A DNA stretch of 64,000 nt from Mesostigma viride (GCA_009746045.1 RPFO01000104.1:5462895-5526894), one strand, 5' to 3'; positions 9,101 to 33,135 are shown, counted from the stretch's first letter. Program-made: numbers and translations. Notes: a model not told the origin generated them from the sequence alone.

Positions 9101-11703
9101 TATAAAGAAATAAAGCTTCCCCCTCCCCCCCCCCCAGGTTTGACGAAGCGCCAAGGCAAATAGTCAACCCGTTCGACGAACTGCCGAGGCAAATAGTCAA
9201 CCATTTGACAAAGTGCCGAGGTAAACAGTAAACCGTTTGGCGAATGACAAAAACCCTTAGCAGAAGCACTGGTCACCAACCCCCAACCCCATACCCCCAA
9301 CCCCATACCCCCATACCCCCACCCCCCACCCCCCACCCCCCACCCCCCACCCCCACCCCCACCCCACCCCCACCCCCCACCCCCACCCCCCACCCCCACC
9401 CCCACCCCCCACCCCCCACCCCCACCCCACCCCCCACCCACCCCCACCCCCCAGGCCCCAGGCCCCAGGCCCCAGGCCCCAGGCCCCAGGCCCCAGGCCC
9501 CAGGCCCCAGGCCCCAGGCCCCAGGCCCCAGGCCCCAGGCCCCAGGCCCCAGGCCCCAGGCCCCAGGCCCCAGGCCCCAGGCCCCAGGCCCCAGGCCCCA
9601 GGCCCCAGGCCCCAGGCCCCAGGCCCCACCCCCCACCCCCCAACCTCCAAGGCGTGCACGGGATAAATTCACCACGCTGTAGCATCACGCAACAGAGCAC
9701 TCCCGTCCACTCTAAAATCAAAAGCCTACCACACACTAGCGTTCCAATTAATTTACCCGTAGACCCTCGCGTAGACTGCTGCCATTCCTGCACGGTGTGA
9801 ACGTGACGACCACTGCGGCATGCACGGCCGCTACATTGCCACCGTGAGCTACACAAGTTTTAATACACGCATCGCCCCTGCCCTGCTCTCGACGTATTCG
9901 CGGCACGCACACGTCGCCCACGTACCGACCACCATGGCGTGCACGGCGGAGGCAGCGACCTTGACCCGGCTCGCGATCTCGCGCCGCAGCCGCATGCTGT
10001 CCAGGTACGTCCCGCTGCCAATCACGCGCTGAGGTGGCAGCCCGGTGACGCGCTGGAAGTATAAGGTGAGTGCGTCCACCGGGTTGGCCACCAGCAGCAC
10101 GATGGTCTCGGGGCCCAGAGTTCCCAGGTTGCGGGCGATAGAGGACAGGATGCTGCAGTTGCGGTCAAAGAGGGCGTCACGCGTCTCACCGGGTTGCTGC
10201 TTGGCGCCTTGGGGGGGGGGGGGATGGCGGGGCGGGGGGGAGTTAAGAGTCAGGTTGGTAAGGCGGGGGGGGGATCGGGGTCAGTCCGGGGAGGGGTTAG
10301 GAGCATGAGGGAACGAGGGAGTGGGGTGGGGGTGGGGGGAACCAGGGGGAAGGGTCGTGGGTAAACCCTGGGTATGCCCCTAAAAACCCTCAGGCTCCGG
10401 GAGAGGCCTTTATATTGTCCCAAACCGGCGCCTCTGAATGAGTTCCAAGCCTATCTGTGGCAATTGGACCGTGGCGCACCCTACTGCACCTGCTATGCTT
10501 TTGCTATGTCAAAGCTTTATTGCACCCACAGGGGATGCCGCATCGTTTTGACGGGTCCGATTGTGCACCCTGTGGCATGCTTGTGGCATGAGGGAAGGGG
10601 GGGGGTCTCTGCCCCCTGCCCGCTGTGCACACGCAGGGATTAAAAGCACTCTGGTGCTCCATGACTCCCCAACGGGAGCACGTGTTTAATTAATTAATTA
10701 ATTAATTAATTGGGAAGGGTATGAAGGGTTGTGGGCGGGTGGAGACGAATGGGGTCTAGCCTCAGCTTGGGGAAGCGAGGGGGTGGGGGGGAGGGTATGA
10801 GGGAATGGTGGGAGGGGACTTGGGGTCAGGATGGGGAAAAAGGGAGGGAGGGCAGGGCGTCGGGGGGTGGCACAGGATGGCTCTACGTGGGGCAGGAAAA
10901 GGTGGCCTTTTGATCAGTTGGAAATGGGAAGAAAGGCTAGCATACCGGAGAACGGATAATGTGCAAGCAGTGAAAACGATAAATTAAAATTAAGAATATT
11001 TAGGGATTTCTGTCCCTCCGCTGCACGTACTGCGTGATGCAGAACGACCCTCTGCCAGGCACTTCGATACCATACGTGTGTAGAGAAAAGCCTGCCTGAC
11101 TTCGGCGCCGCGCCCCCAAGGCCAGAGTGCGCGGCTCCCGGATTGCTTCGACTTGAAGATCCTTGCACAATTAACGCCGTACATGCAAAGTAGGCATGCC
11201 AAACTTCACGTACCTGCAGTAATTACGATGATGTCGGCGGCGGCTACCTCTTGCCACGTTCCCTGGCGTACGCTGGTGTCCGTCAGAAATCCGCCGTCGG
11301 CCAAGTCCATGACCTCGCCAAAACAACGTTGTTCATCCTTGTCGATGAGTAGCACTTCGCTGCAGTTTCCATGCTGCATGAGATCCCAGGCAATCTGGGC
11401 GCCGACGCTCCCACTCCCAATGATCGCTACCTCCGTCTTCCTCCCACCGGGCGAATGCACGGAGACCCCGCCTTCCGCCATGTAATCCTCACGAGAAGAA
11501 GAAGCTTGAATTGTTCGGAATTGACTTGCCACCTTCGACTTGCCGCGTCCAGAAGGGCAAGGAAATTGCAATCGGAGCGGAACAGCAGACTTCCGATGCG
11601 ATGGGGATGGGGAGGGGGAGAGCACCTGCGAGGAAACCAACGCAGTTCTCCCAGATACGGGAAGCAGGCGGCAACGAGCTGAGGCAGTCGACAGAGTCGT
11701 CAT
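6142..11703 (-). CDS. L-lactate dehydrogenase with organelle-type presequence, four exons
   Basis: NAD-dependent interconversion of pyruvate and L-lactate. Exons (minus strand) are 11703-11214, 10207-9926, 7142-6904 and 6324-6142. All introns are GT-AG, phases agree, and the protein is 397 aa. Residues 1-71 are rich in Ser, Arg and Lys with no acidic residue before E72, then GSGSVG (96-101) starts the Rossmann fold and D121 would bind the NAD ribose. The mobile loop AGAKQQPGETR carries Gln at the position that is Arg in malate dehydrogenases, so I call lactate rather than malate dehydrogenase. Catalytic residues are visible: R173, D233 and R236 (LDSMR), and H260 in GQHGD, where most family members have GEHGD. 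The N-terminus suggests plastid or mitochondrial import; which one is not decided by sequence reading. Intron 2 holds large minisatellites. Confidence 0.88.
6801..6941 (-). repeat. 47-bp tandem repeat duplicating the LDH exon 3 splice donor
   Basis: Units start at 6801, 6848 and 6895. The last overlaps the true end of LDH exon 3 at 6904. Each unit, read on the minus strand, contains the final exon codes NKKQ(I/M)FP, the donor CCCG|GTGTGTTGC and about 23 bp of intron. A degenerate fourth copy is near 6730. The upstream-most donor is used in the model because it restores the LDH consensus IFPVSVYSPEMD. Confidence 0.75.
8017..8562. repeat. 62-bp minisatellite, about nine copies, in LDH intron 2
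   Basis: Units begin with GAAACTGTTCC at 8017, 8079, 8141, 8203, 8265, 8327, 8389, 8451 and 8513. Copies differ at a few sites, and two alternating variants (AAGCTAAA or AAGCTGGA before the unit start) suggest higher-order expansion. The period is not a multiple of three and the array sits inside an intron, so it is not coding. Confidence 0.85.
9135..9245. repeat. Degenerate ~32-bp tandem repeat, about 3.5 copies
   Basis: The motif GTTTGACGAA-n-GCCGAGGCAAATAGTCAACC is repeated head to tail. A related sequence with GACGAA and TCAACC is seen near 7690-7780 in the same intron. Confidence 0.6.
9279..9640. repeat. C-rich tract and (CCCCAGG)n minisatellite
   Basis: At 9279-9450 the plus strand is (ACCCCCC)-like, and at 9451-9628 it is about 25 copies of a 7-bp CCCCAGG unit. 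The LDH gene is transcribed from the other strand, so the intron RNA carries runs of GGGG every seven bases. The long open frames reported here (Gly/Trp or Pro/Gln repeats) are repeat artefacts. Confidence 0.85.
10640..10712 (+). repeat. Solo LINE 3' tail, family A, inside LDH intron 1
   Basis: Hairpin CTCCC-CAAC-GGGAG within GTGCTCC...GGAGCAC, followed by about seven TTAA units. Nearly identical to 1028-1076 but without RT sequence, so it is a severely 5'-truncated insertion in the plus orientation, antisense to the LDH gene. Confidence 0.7.
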
Positions 11704-12685
11704 CCTTTCACCGCGTTAGGTGACAAACATTCAACGCGCGAAAACTGAAAAAACTACTTTCCACTGGCAAAAAAAGGACAGTTACGATGTTTGGCGTGCA
11801 TTATTTAACGGATACTGAAACTGCCTCACCGATGCGGTTACCACGCCTAATACCGTGCCTCAATGTTCTGCTGTTCCATAGACCACCTCGCGGCACACTT
11901 GTCAAAATTGCTGCCAAGCCGTTCTGCCAAGCCGAAGCATTCGAGAGCTTGAAACCGTACACAGGGAAGAAGACGGTCAGGTGCCTTCGATCAGAATAAA
12001 CCGGCTTGTGTCGCACACGTGTCAAGGGCACCACTCCAGTGTCCACGTGTCAACTCGCCCCATCTCGTCATGCTTTCTGGGTGGGCATGGTGCCTGGGTG
12101 CCGTGCCGACACGCGGTGCAAGGTCCAAGACGCGGTATGTTGTCATGTAACTGAGACTAGCTGCTAAAGTTCGTTTTGGCCGACGTAAGCAATGGCTGCC
12201 ACTTCAGCCCACTGCACGTTCCACGCCCCAGCAAGTCAACCTTACCGTCAACACGAAATATGCTTAGTACATCAGTGTGCACTTGGGAATGCCAGTACAC
12301 TAATTGACAGATTGGTATTCTTTACACGTCATATGGGTATCTGACACGCCCCCGTATTCCCTTTTTGGCATTTGATTCCGTCAATCGCACTCCTTACGCA
12401 CATTAGCGCCCGTGGCTCCTATTAAAGCATTTCTAAATCGTTGACACCTGGTAAATCGGACGTTCTTCACATGTTTTTTATGCCGAAGGGGGTCCTACCT
12501 CGTCCGTGGCTCGCCATTGGGCAGGTATGCACGTACACCTTGCCTGCACCTCAGGCGCCTTGAGCTCGGCCTGGTGCGTAGACGTTCAAGGCTGATGTGT
12601 GATGCAGCTTCCGTAGGTGCGATGTCGCCGCACCTGCGCCTTGAGAGCTGTGGACTTATTTACAGGCATCCGTCATATTTGCCTG
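11704..12685. other. Upstream region of LDH; no gene recognised
   Basis: Presumed promoter side of the minus-strand LDH gene. I see no convincing core promoter motif, RNA gene or conserved frame. Confidence 0.4.
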
Positions 12686-12689
12686 GCAT

Positions 12690-12765
12690 ACCGCATGATG
12701 CATGATTAATTAATGAATAGACACGTGAAATAGACACGTGACTGCGTCACGTGATGCATGAAAGT
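12690..12765 (-). repeat. Solo LINE 3' tail, family C
   Basis: On the minus strand a hairpin CACGTGAC-GCA-GTCACGTG is followed by a second CACGTG element and a TTAATTAAT tail that ends near 12702. Same end as at 4488, 35937 and 58235. Confidence 0.65.
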
Positions 12766-13324
12766 CTCGTGCATTCCGAGGTGCAGAGGCTGGAAGATTG
12801 CAGAAGTGAGATCGAAAAATTTTCTGTTCTTTTGGCAGCTTGATAGAATGGCCGCTTGACTGTGGCACCTCTATGTCTCCACCTTTTCAGAGATCGACCG
12901 GTGTAAGAAAGAGGCTGCTGACCCTGGAGTTTTTTTTTTCAAAAAGTTCGGAGTGTCCATCCTTATAATTCCTGCCCATAGTTGCATCTAGTCCTAGCAC
13001 CAAACACTTTTGCATACAGACACTCACGCCTTCAGTTGGGTTCGAGAGTTTCAGGGGGTCAACCCAACTTAAGGCATGAACCCAAATTAAGGCGTGAATG
13101 GCTCTACTAATTTGTACTAATTTGAACTAAATATACTGGAACGTACTGTTCTGAACGACTTTGAACGTATAATGCCGGCATCCTGTGCGACCCAACTTAT
13201 GGCGCTAACCCATGAATGAATGGCTGTATTCTAGATGCAGCATGTAATTGGTGCACGTGTAGAGTCTTTGCATGCGTCAAATGCGTTTGACTTTTTTTGT
13301 TGACACATGCTGCACCTTTTATGA

Positions 13325-13455
13325 GCGGCTAGACGCAGACATGGGAGGTATAGGCCTCTCCTTTGTTTGGAGGAAGATTAAGTACAAGTCGCCAATGGTG
13401 AAGTCGGTGTATGTGGGGAAAACGCGCATCACCCTAGATCCACGGCCATGACGAC
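13325..13455 (+). pseudogene. LINE RT C-terminal fragment
   Basis: The plus strand encodes DADMGGIGLSFVWRKI followed by KYKSPMVKSV, matching the segment EDMGGLGLSVIWKKMMDKAKW of the copy at 1-885. It is too short to be functional and has no start. Confidence 0.6.
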
Positions 13456-13577
13456 TCAGGGCGCCCTGGCCCCTAGGTAACATATGGTTGTCTCACTCTA
13501 TATAATTTACTAATTACAATAATAAAGACCAGCTTAGATCGCAAAGGTCGCCCACTAATTAATTAATCCCGCCCACA

Positions 13578-14037
13578 AATTGAAACAGTTGGCGAGAGAC
13601 CGGACTACGCCAGAAAAAAAGCACATTTTGGCGAATGAATTACTAATTTTTTGGGTTGCAAGGAACTGACATATTTTGGTCCGTGCCGCTCGAATATGGA
13701 CGATTCCTGGGACGCGACATGCAGATTCTGAGTACCCTCATCGATCAAGATCTATCGATTGCACTACTAAAACTTTTGTTTGGACCCCCCAATGAGCTAC
13801 TTGGTCTGTCTAATTAGCTTTGGACCATTCGATGCTTAAGTATCAGCTTACAGCCATTTTTACCTGTCTTGTAGGCCTACTATTGCTGAACTGACAACGG
13901 ACTTTACGGAATCTAAGGTATGATCCAGGATCCTCTCGCAGAGCTCTGTCGATTGCGCTACTGAAAATAAAATTCAAACTTGATTTTTGAGCCCCAGTCT
14001 ACGATAGTAGTCTGGTCTCTCGCCAAGCGTTTCAATT
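13578..14037. mobile_element. MITE-like element with ~29-bp terminal inverted repeats
   Basis: The left end at 13579-13607 (ATTGAAACAGTTGGCGAGAG...) and the reverse complement of the right end at 14008-14037 agree at about 26 of 29 positions. The 0.46-kb interior is non-coding and AT-richer than its surroundings. Target-site duplications are unclear. A DNA transposon of unknown superfamily, without its own transposase. Confidence 0.5.
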
Positions 14038-14066
14038 AATCAATCTCGTGTCCCCGTTGGGAGACC
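14031..14066 (-). repeat. Degenerate LINE hairpin tail abutting the MITE
   Basis: On the minus strand the sequence reads GTCTCC-CAAC-GGGGAC, then an AATTAATT-like tail. It resembles families A and B, with one G:T wobble in the stem. It overlaps the right end of the inverted-repeat element. Confidence 0.4.
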
Positions 14067-14819
14067 ACCCGGAGCACTGAGTTTCCAAATTAAGATAGCC
14101 GAAGCTAGTCCTGAGGTCTCCCCAAGACGGCAACATGTTCATATATGTCCACCGCCTGTTACGGCGCGAGCTAGCCTACTCTGAGCTCTCCTATAGCTTC
14201 CTCATGCAGACGATGGGACGTTCGCCGATGCATGGCCTCCCGCACGGGGACGCAGCAAGGCGCGACCCCCTTGGCCCTTTTTACCTGTCAGCCCTGCGCT
14301 GCACCAAGTCCTCAAAGGTGTCCACTGTTGTTGTGGCTCCTCGCCTATCTGGACGGTATCCATGCCCTCGGCCCGGCTGACGCTGTGGTTGCCGCACTCG
14401 GAGTGGCTGCCCTTGATGTGGCCATGGCGGCAATCAAACTTTTGCTCACCCATCTAGTTTCCAAGTGTGCAGTCTTTTCGACCCAAGGGGACTGCTTTGC
14501 CTTCCCTGCAGCTATAATATCCCGGGGGCGCGGGGGCGGGCGCGTGGCTTCGAGTGCCTGGGCGTCCTTGTGGGTGATCCTGGCTACGTACGCCGAAGCG
14601 GAGCTCCGCCCCCCCGTGGAATTACAGCGCACCCATACTGATGTTTTTGGAGCATGGCAAAACAGAGCAGCAAAGAAGCATAGGTTACCCAACCAAGAGC
14701 CACGAGCCACGAGCCACAAGGTAGCCATGGCTGACAGCGGAGCTCATAACTTTCACGTTTGAGCACCGAATTTAGCCGTGAATATCACATGCAATCGACG
14801 CGTCTTTCTACGACGCACA

Positions 14820-15400
14820 TTAAAAAATTAAATTAAATTATAACATGCCTCCGTGGGGGGGTGATGTAGCACATATTCCATGATGGATGGGGTGGAGGGA
14901 GCCGCGTGATCGAACTATCCTAACTCTAAGCTAGCTATCTAGAAAATCCTAACTACACTACTCATCAAAACGCCTCCGCCGCTTGGGGGGAGGTGGCTTG
15001 CAAGCCCACAGGGTCGGGCGTGTGCGCCTTGACAATCTTCTTCCACCGCGACTTGTCCTGCATGGCAGTCCAAAGACGGGAGAGAGAGTGGATGCGATAC
15101 TCAAACTGGGCGGGGACCACTAGGTCGTCCAGCAACATCTGAACGTAGTTCGTGACAGGTTTCCCTACCCTTTCAAATGGGAATGTCCTCGGGGCCAGGC
15201 CAGCTAGGTCAGAATGTGCCGCCCTGGCTGGCCAAGCCGCTGGGGGCCGGCCAGACCAAGGGTGGTGTCGACCTGGCTGGTGCGGGCAAGGTGTCCTACA
15301 AATGCTATCCTACGCTGCCTAATCTCGTCCGAAACACGAGACTCTGATGACGGACGCTCGGAAAAACCTACGTTAAGGACCTGTCGGAGCATCCTGTAAA
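14820..15400 (-). pseudogene. 5'-truncated LINE RT copy with hairpin tail, family B
   Basis: From right to left on the minus strand: RT block MLRQVLNVGFS (about 15392), DEIRQRRIAFVGHLARTSQVDT (about 15270-15335), the C-terminal NYVQMLLDDLVVPAQFEYRIHSLSRLW (about 15075-15150) and the Arg-rich end. It continues with the family B 3' UTR, a hairpin near 14850-14866 and an AATTT-type tail at 14821-14843. Stops and frame changes show it is not functional. Confidence 0.7.
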
Positions 15401-15628
15401 CCGTCTAACGACGCACATGCTGATATAATTTTCCGAAGCTGTTACGCAATATACGATGAGCAAACGCCTCTCGACGCAACGCAGCCTGGCGGCTGCGCTC
15501 AGCAATGAAAATACGTCTGCAGCTCCGGCTGCAGCTAGCTTCGCCCACCGGCCCAGAAGGCAGTGGCGCTACTAGCCAAGCTCTAGTGGTCGCCCAGCCC
15601 CCTCTCGGGCTCGCCTCGCCAGCAGCGT

Positions 15629-16835
15629 AGCCTGAACCCAAGCGCAGTCGCCCTGCCGAGCCGACCTGGGAAGCGTTCGACTTTGACGCCAGCCAGCCCG
15701 GCTTTTTTGACAAGCTCAACCCCGACAAGATCCTGAGCTACGTGTTTTTCGGATCGTATGCCTCGCTTCTCGAGATGTGCAAGCAACTCTTCCATCAGGG
15801 CCGCCTCACCGATGCTTTCCAGAGACGCACCCACACCTTCGACCCCATCCTCCAATGGCGCCGCCCCCACCTTCAGCTACGCGTCCTTTTCTCCCTCCTA
15901 CCGCTCCCTCGAGGAGCTTTGGCCCCCCACCGGCCCCTCACCACCACCTTAACCGAATCCTCCATCCGCTCACTCCTCAAGGAGGCCCTCGACCAGCACG
16001 TGGCCCCCATCGCTGCAGATGTGGCGGCCATGGGCAGCACGCTGGCTGCCGAGCTTCCCCTCCTCTCCACCATCTCCACCGCCACCTCCACCCTCCTCGC
16101 CTCCTCCACCGCCACCACCCCCACCTCCGACGCCATCACCGCCCAGCTCCGCGACATCGACCAGCGTCTTAAGGACAATGCCATCGCTATCGAGTTCCTG
16201 CAGAACACCGCAGGCCTCACCGCCCAGGCGGTGAAGGACATTGCCGCCAAGCCAGCCCCTGCTGGCCTGGCCGGCGATGCTCCTCCCATCACGACCTGTG
16301 CGGACATGCTTAAGCAACATACCACCTCCACCACCTCCGCCGTCGCAGCCCAGCTCCAGCGGCAGACGCTTGACCTCCGCGAGGAGGCCGAGCTCGCCAA
16401 GTGCAGCTTCAACGCCATCCTCAAGAACTTCGACATGGAGGAAGGTGAGAATTCCGAGAAGCTTGCACGTGCGTTTGAGAGCAAAATCCTTGCACGCATG
16501 GGCCTCCTTGGTGACCGCCCACCGCCTCCTCCCGCGCGCGGGGTAAGGCAGGGGCGCCTCCGCTTCTTCTCATCTTTGAGAGCCCAGCGGACAAGATTTC
16601 GTTTCTCAGACGCCGCAAGCGGCTCGAGAAGACTCACTTCACTGTGGACGACGACTTGACTCTGGCGCAGCAACAACGGCGACGGGAGCTATGGCCGACC
16701 TACCTCCAGCTCCGGCAGACCAAGGCGGGCCAGCCGGTGTACTGGAAGGGGGCGGCCATCTACGTCGGCCACAAGCCCTGGCACGCGACCCCCTCAACCA
16801 CTGCGGCCCCAGCGACTCCAGAAGCCCCAGCCTAG
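15629..16835 (+). pseudogene. L1-type ORF1 protein of an ORF1-only element, one frameshift
   Basis: Frame 1 is open from after a TAG at about 15626-15628 to beyond 16540. It includes TWEAFDFDASQPGFFDKLNPDKILSYVFFGSYASLLEMCKQLF, then a long Ala/Thr-rich helical segment with heptad-like leucines (about 15950-16440) that may form a coiled coil. Near 16530-16545 homology moves to frame 3: APPLLLIFESPADKISFLRRRKRLEKT, DDDLTLAQQQRRRELWPTYLQLRQ, then YWKGAAIYV, and a stop at 16833-16835. This order (coiled coil, RRM-like domain, C-terminal domain with 'DLT..Q...R') is that of L1 ORF1p, an RNA-binding chaperone. No RT follows; the 3' UTR and tail come next. A second relic is at 33541-34081. The frameshift could also be an unrecognised splice. 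Confidence 0.7.
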
Positions 16836-17296
16836 GGGAATACAGCAGAAGTAGTGTAGAATAGTTAGACCGTGGCCTTGTACATGCCCGCCTACTACCG
16901 GCACTATACCAGCTGAGGCCTAGCATTTTTAGTCATGTACATGTGTGCCTATGATGAGCCACCCTCCAGATGATGCCTAGCTTTATTTAATTATGCAGTG
17001 CCCATGCAGGGAGTCACTCTCTGCTGAGAAGCCATGCCCTAGCTCTTGTATAGCCATGATGATCTTCCCCACCTATGACGGGCTCCCCGGCCTTAGCTGG
17101 GAGTTGCCCAAGACTCTGGGTGGTGCAGGTGCCCTGGTGCACCTAGATCAAGTGTTGTTTACATTCCCACCCTTGCAGGAAGTAGCTTAGAATGTATTAT
17201 AGGCCATATGCCCCTTCTCAGGGATATGTGCTACAGATACTCCCAACGGAGTTATTCTGATCACGGAGTTATGTTTCTAATTAATTAATTAATTAA
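16836..17296 (+). repeat. 3' UTR, hairpin and (TTAA)n tail of the ORF1-only element
   Basis: Starts right after the ORF1 stop. The segment around 17010-17050 (CTCTCTGCTGAGAAGCCATG) and that around 17170-17235 recur after the second ORF1 relic at 34220-34400 and 34684-34758. The terminal hairpin is ACTCC-CAAC-GGAGT at about 17238-17251; its outer pair is A:T where family B has C:G. The tail (TTAA)n ends at about 17296. Confidence 0.7.
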
Positions 17297-19427
17297 AGAA
17301 GCATCGGCCTGCATGCATCCATCAGGCCACAACAAATTATTCCATGGAAAGTGCGCTCTGTTTCCAGGGTCGACCCCCACCCAAGTGAAGAGACGGGCTG
17401 TGCCTCAAGACAAGACCCTGGGGCACAGCCACAGCTGAATGGCACCTATTCAGCATAATTCCCCCTGACGGCGCAGATGCCATTTAGAAACATGAAAGGC
17501 TGTCATTACATGGCCAAACCACAACAAGAGCTTCACGCGTGGGCCACCGGCAGCATGGTCTTATCCACCGCACAAGACCAAAGCATGCTAGGCTACACGT
17601 TTGTCCTATACCAAGCATGGGTAGGCATGCTGGGGGGAGCCACCACTGACCAGCAGCGATCTGGCACGTCCGCTGCACCCAAGGACGTTCGGCTATCTTT
17701 AGCGCGGACACCCTCGCTGGCCGTGGCGAGATGCTCCACCAGGATGTCTGCCTGGGAAGGCATCATGCATCCCCATGCATCCCCAAAACTTCTGGCCTGC
17801 GCTGGTCATCTCAAGGACACCATGGTCACTATAGTATAGTAATGCCATTCCTGCGCTGGCTGTCTCACCATTATGCTACCCATATACTTGTCTCAGGCAA
17901 AGAGGCACCTACACCAGGGCAGCCAAACCCAAGGTCCATTCATGCCCCCCGTCGACAACCATTTCATGCCTGACACACGATCACCAGCGGGCATTACCGC
18001 GGGCTGCTCATCCCCAGCACAACTGGGCAAAGCCCCACTCCCCCGCAAAGCAAGCAGCCACATCCTTCCGCCAGGCTCCCGCGTTGCGGAGCACGCGGAG
18101 ACAACCGGATCGATTCCCGCGTCCCTTGCCACGGCGTACACGTCAACCGGTGCCGCGTTGCATCATGAACGCCTTAGACGTCCATACATCATGTCCGCCT
18201 TTGACATCCATACATCATGCCCGCCTTTGACGCCAACGCAATGATGTCCACGAGACACCGATCCTTTTTGCGGGCGCGCGTGAGCCAGGGATCCGAAACT
18301 CCACACGGCGCGTTCCCGGTGTGGGCACTTGGACAACTTCCAGGGCCAGATGCGCAATGACTGCCAGATGCCCCCCCCTTGCATGACCATGCAAAGCGCT
18401 TCGTTGCGTGCCTGGGCAGATGGTTCGTTGCCAGATGCCGCCCCCCTTGCACGGCAATACAACAGTCCATCGTTGCCAAGTTGCCCACTTGACCTAGCCC
18501 CAGTGCCCAGCATATCACCCAGCACGACACGTCGCGGAATCCCGCCTTTGAAAACGACATGATGCGTACCTTGATTGTGTTACAGTTAGCCGTAGCACTG
18601 GCCCTAGTGGCAGGCAGGTGGCATGCAGTTGGGGCTAGCCCCCAGCCACTGCCCAGTGCTTTTCTGCCCTTTCAAAACGTTCGCTTTCCATTCTTGAAAC
18701 GTGGAACCGACGGGACGCTTTCTCATCTCCATCCCTTCCATTCTCCCTTCCCTCGCCCCTCCAATCCCCCTATCGGTCCCACCGTCCAGTGGCCGGACAC
18801 ACGATAGCGAGGGGGCCTCTCAGCTTGTCCACAGCCCCTTCCCTGCCCGCGCCAGCGCATAATAGACTTGCGTGCTTTACGCATGACACTGCCGGGGGGC
18901 CAGCCCCACGGCTTTTACCTGGATGGCACCAACTGCAATGTCAGGGCCAATACGATGCCAGCTGTGGCCCGCCCCATTTCCTTCCATCTGATTTCTGGCA
19001 AACCTCCCAAAACTGGTGCTGCTGGCGGGCCAGAAAACCCGCCCCCTTGTGTGCCCCTCGAGGACCAGCGAGGCGAGCCTACGCTAGCCGACAGGGGGCC
19101 ATCGTGCCAGTGCTGTCTCATTGATAGAGCCACGTGCTGGGTAAGCCCCCTTCCCCTTTAATGCCGCAAAAGAGTTTGACATATCCCCCCTTGTCATGCC
19201 ACTCGCGGGCTAGAGCACCCCGCTTGAGTGCCACTTGGCTCCAGCGGACGAAGGAAAACCGCCAGTGAAACATCCACCCGTGCGTGCCCCTGCCTCCATC
19301 TCGGACCAGCAAGGCAGAGCGAGGACAAGGGGAGGCCTTGGAGTCGTTTGCGAGGGAGCAAGAGACCGTCATCACCCTCGAGCGCCACTGGCCACTTGCG
19401 AGGGAGTGAGAGACCACCCGCATCGCT
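17297..19427. other. No gene recognised; scattered short direct repeats
   Basis: Only shadow ORFs. Short direct repeats are visible at 18180-18235 (CCATACATCATG...CCGCCTTTGAC, twice) and around 18355-18450. Two minus-strand inserts carrying CCAGCGCAGG lie at about 17796-17812 and 17853-17870, the second between CCATT repeats. The part next to 19427 is the 3' UTR of EMC1 and has degenerate copies of the last exon's end (CTCGCAAGTGG). Confidence 0.45.
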
Positions 19428-32217
<12,790 letters not shown>

Positions 32218-33060
32218 TTCAATTATGCAGCTCTGCAGGACACCGCTGTTTACTTATTGAATTCCTGGCGCAGCATGCCCTCACAGAATTGTGAGAATAA
32301 TCAGACCCAATTATAAATTCTTCCGTGAAAATATCGCCGCGGGGGCAAGTTCACTACCAGCCCGACTGTGCAGCATCGTGTTGTCAAGCATAAAAAAGCT
32401 CCCTTTGTCGAATGGCTGCCACTCCGTGACACAAAGTGATAAAATCACTTGTCTGTGCTGCCTTGTTTGTGCCTTTTTCCCTCTCCGCTGTGCCCTGTTG
32501 ATCAGGACAGCGAAGTGAACGTGAAATCGTGAATTGCTTCGGAGCGAAATGGCTGCTTGCTCCCGCGTCTGCCGCCGAGCGGGGCCGTGGCCGGCGCCGG
32601 GTCCCGGGTGCCGGGACCTGGAAAGACGGGACGCGAACATGAGTCTAGCCGGGTGGCGACCGCTGCGCGGCCCCGCCAGACCTACTGCTGGCGTGTCGCC
32701 GAGTCTTCGAGTCGTCGTGACGTGACATTTGAGAGTTCAACTCCCACGACCCACCGCACCCACACGGCTTCAGTTCGAGGAACCGGCCGTTCTAATGATA
32801 TCCTTAGTTCCTTACAACAATCTCACCGTCAATTTTTTCCCGCCACTTGTAACTCCGCGAAGTTGAATCCCGTATAGACTGGCCCTGAGCCGGAGAGCTT
32901 CCAGTTGCATGCTTCGACTCGCACAACTGAAAGGGTCATTACAATGGACCGAATTAGTAATCATGGACAACCGGCCGGGCGCGGGAATAAACTCAAAAGT
33001 CAACTCAACAACTGTAGCGGCCCGGTGGTGTCGGTTACGACTTACACTACCGGTTACGAC
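32218..33060. other. Upstream region of EMC1; no gene recognised
   Basis: Presumed promoter side of the minus-strand EMC1 gene. A plus-strand GC-rich frame near 32534-32725 has no recognisable domain. Confidence 0.4.
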
Positions 33061-33135
33061 CCATACGTTAAATTATAACATGCCTCCGTTTGCGGGGAGA
33101 TCATGTAGCACATATTCCTTGATGGATGGGCCGTG
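33061..33135 (-). repeat. Solo LINE 3' tail, family B
   Basis: On the minus strand the family B end (GGAATATGTGCTACATGATC) is followed by CTCCCC-GCAAAC-GGAG and ATGTTATAATTTAA. Only about 75 bp of the element remain. Confidence 0.6.

Noticed and set aside
6142-11703. Malate dehydrogenase as the product
   Set aside because: The specificity loop has Gln (AGAKQQPGETR) where malate dehydrogenases carry Arg, and the VSVYSPEMDTYVSLPAV region fits LDH.
15629-16835. A cellular host gene
   Set aside because: Domain order matches L1 ORF1p, a second degenerate copy exists at 33541, and both are followed by LINE-type tails.
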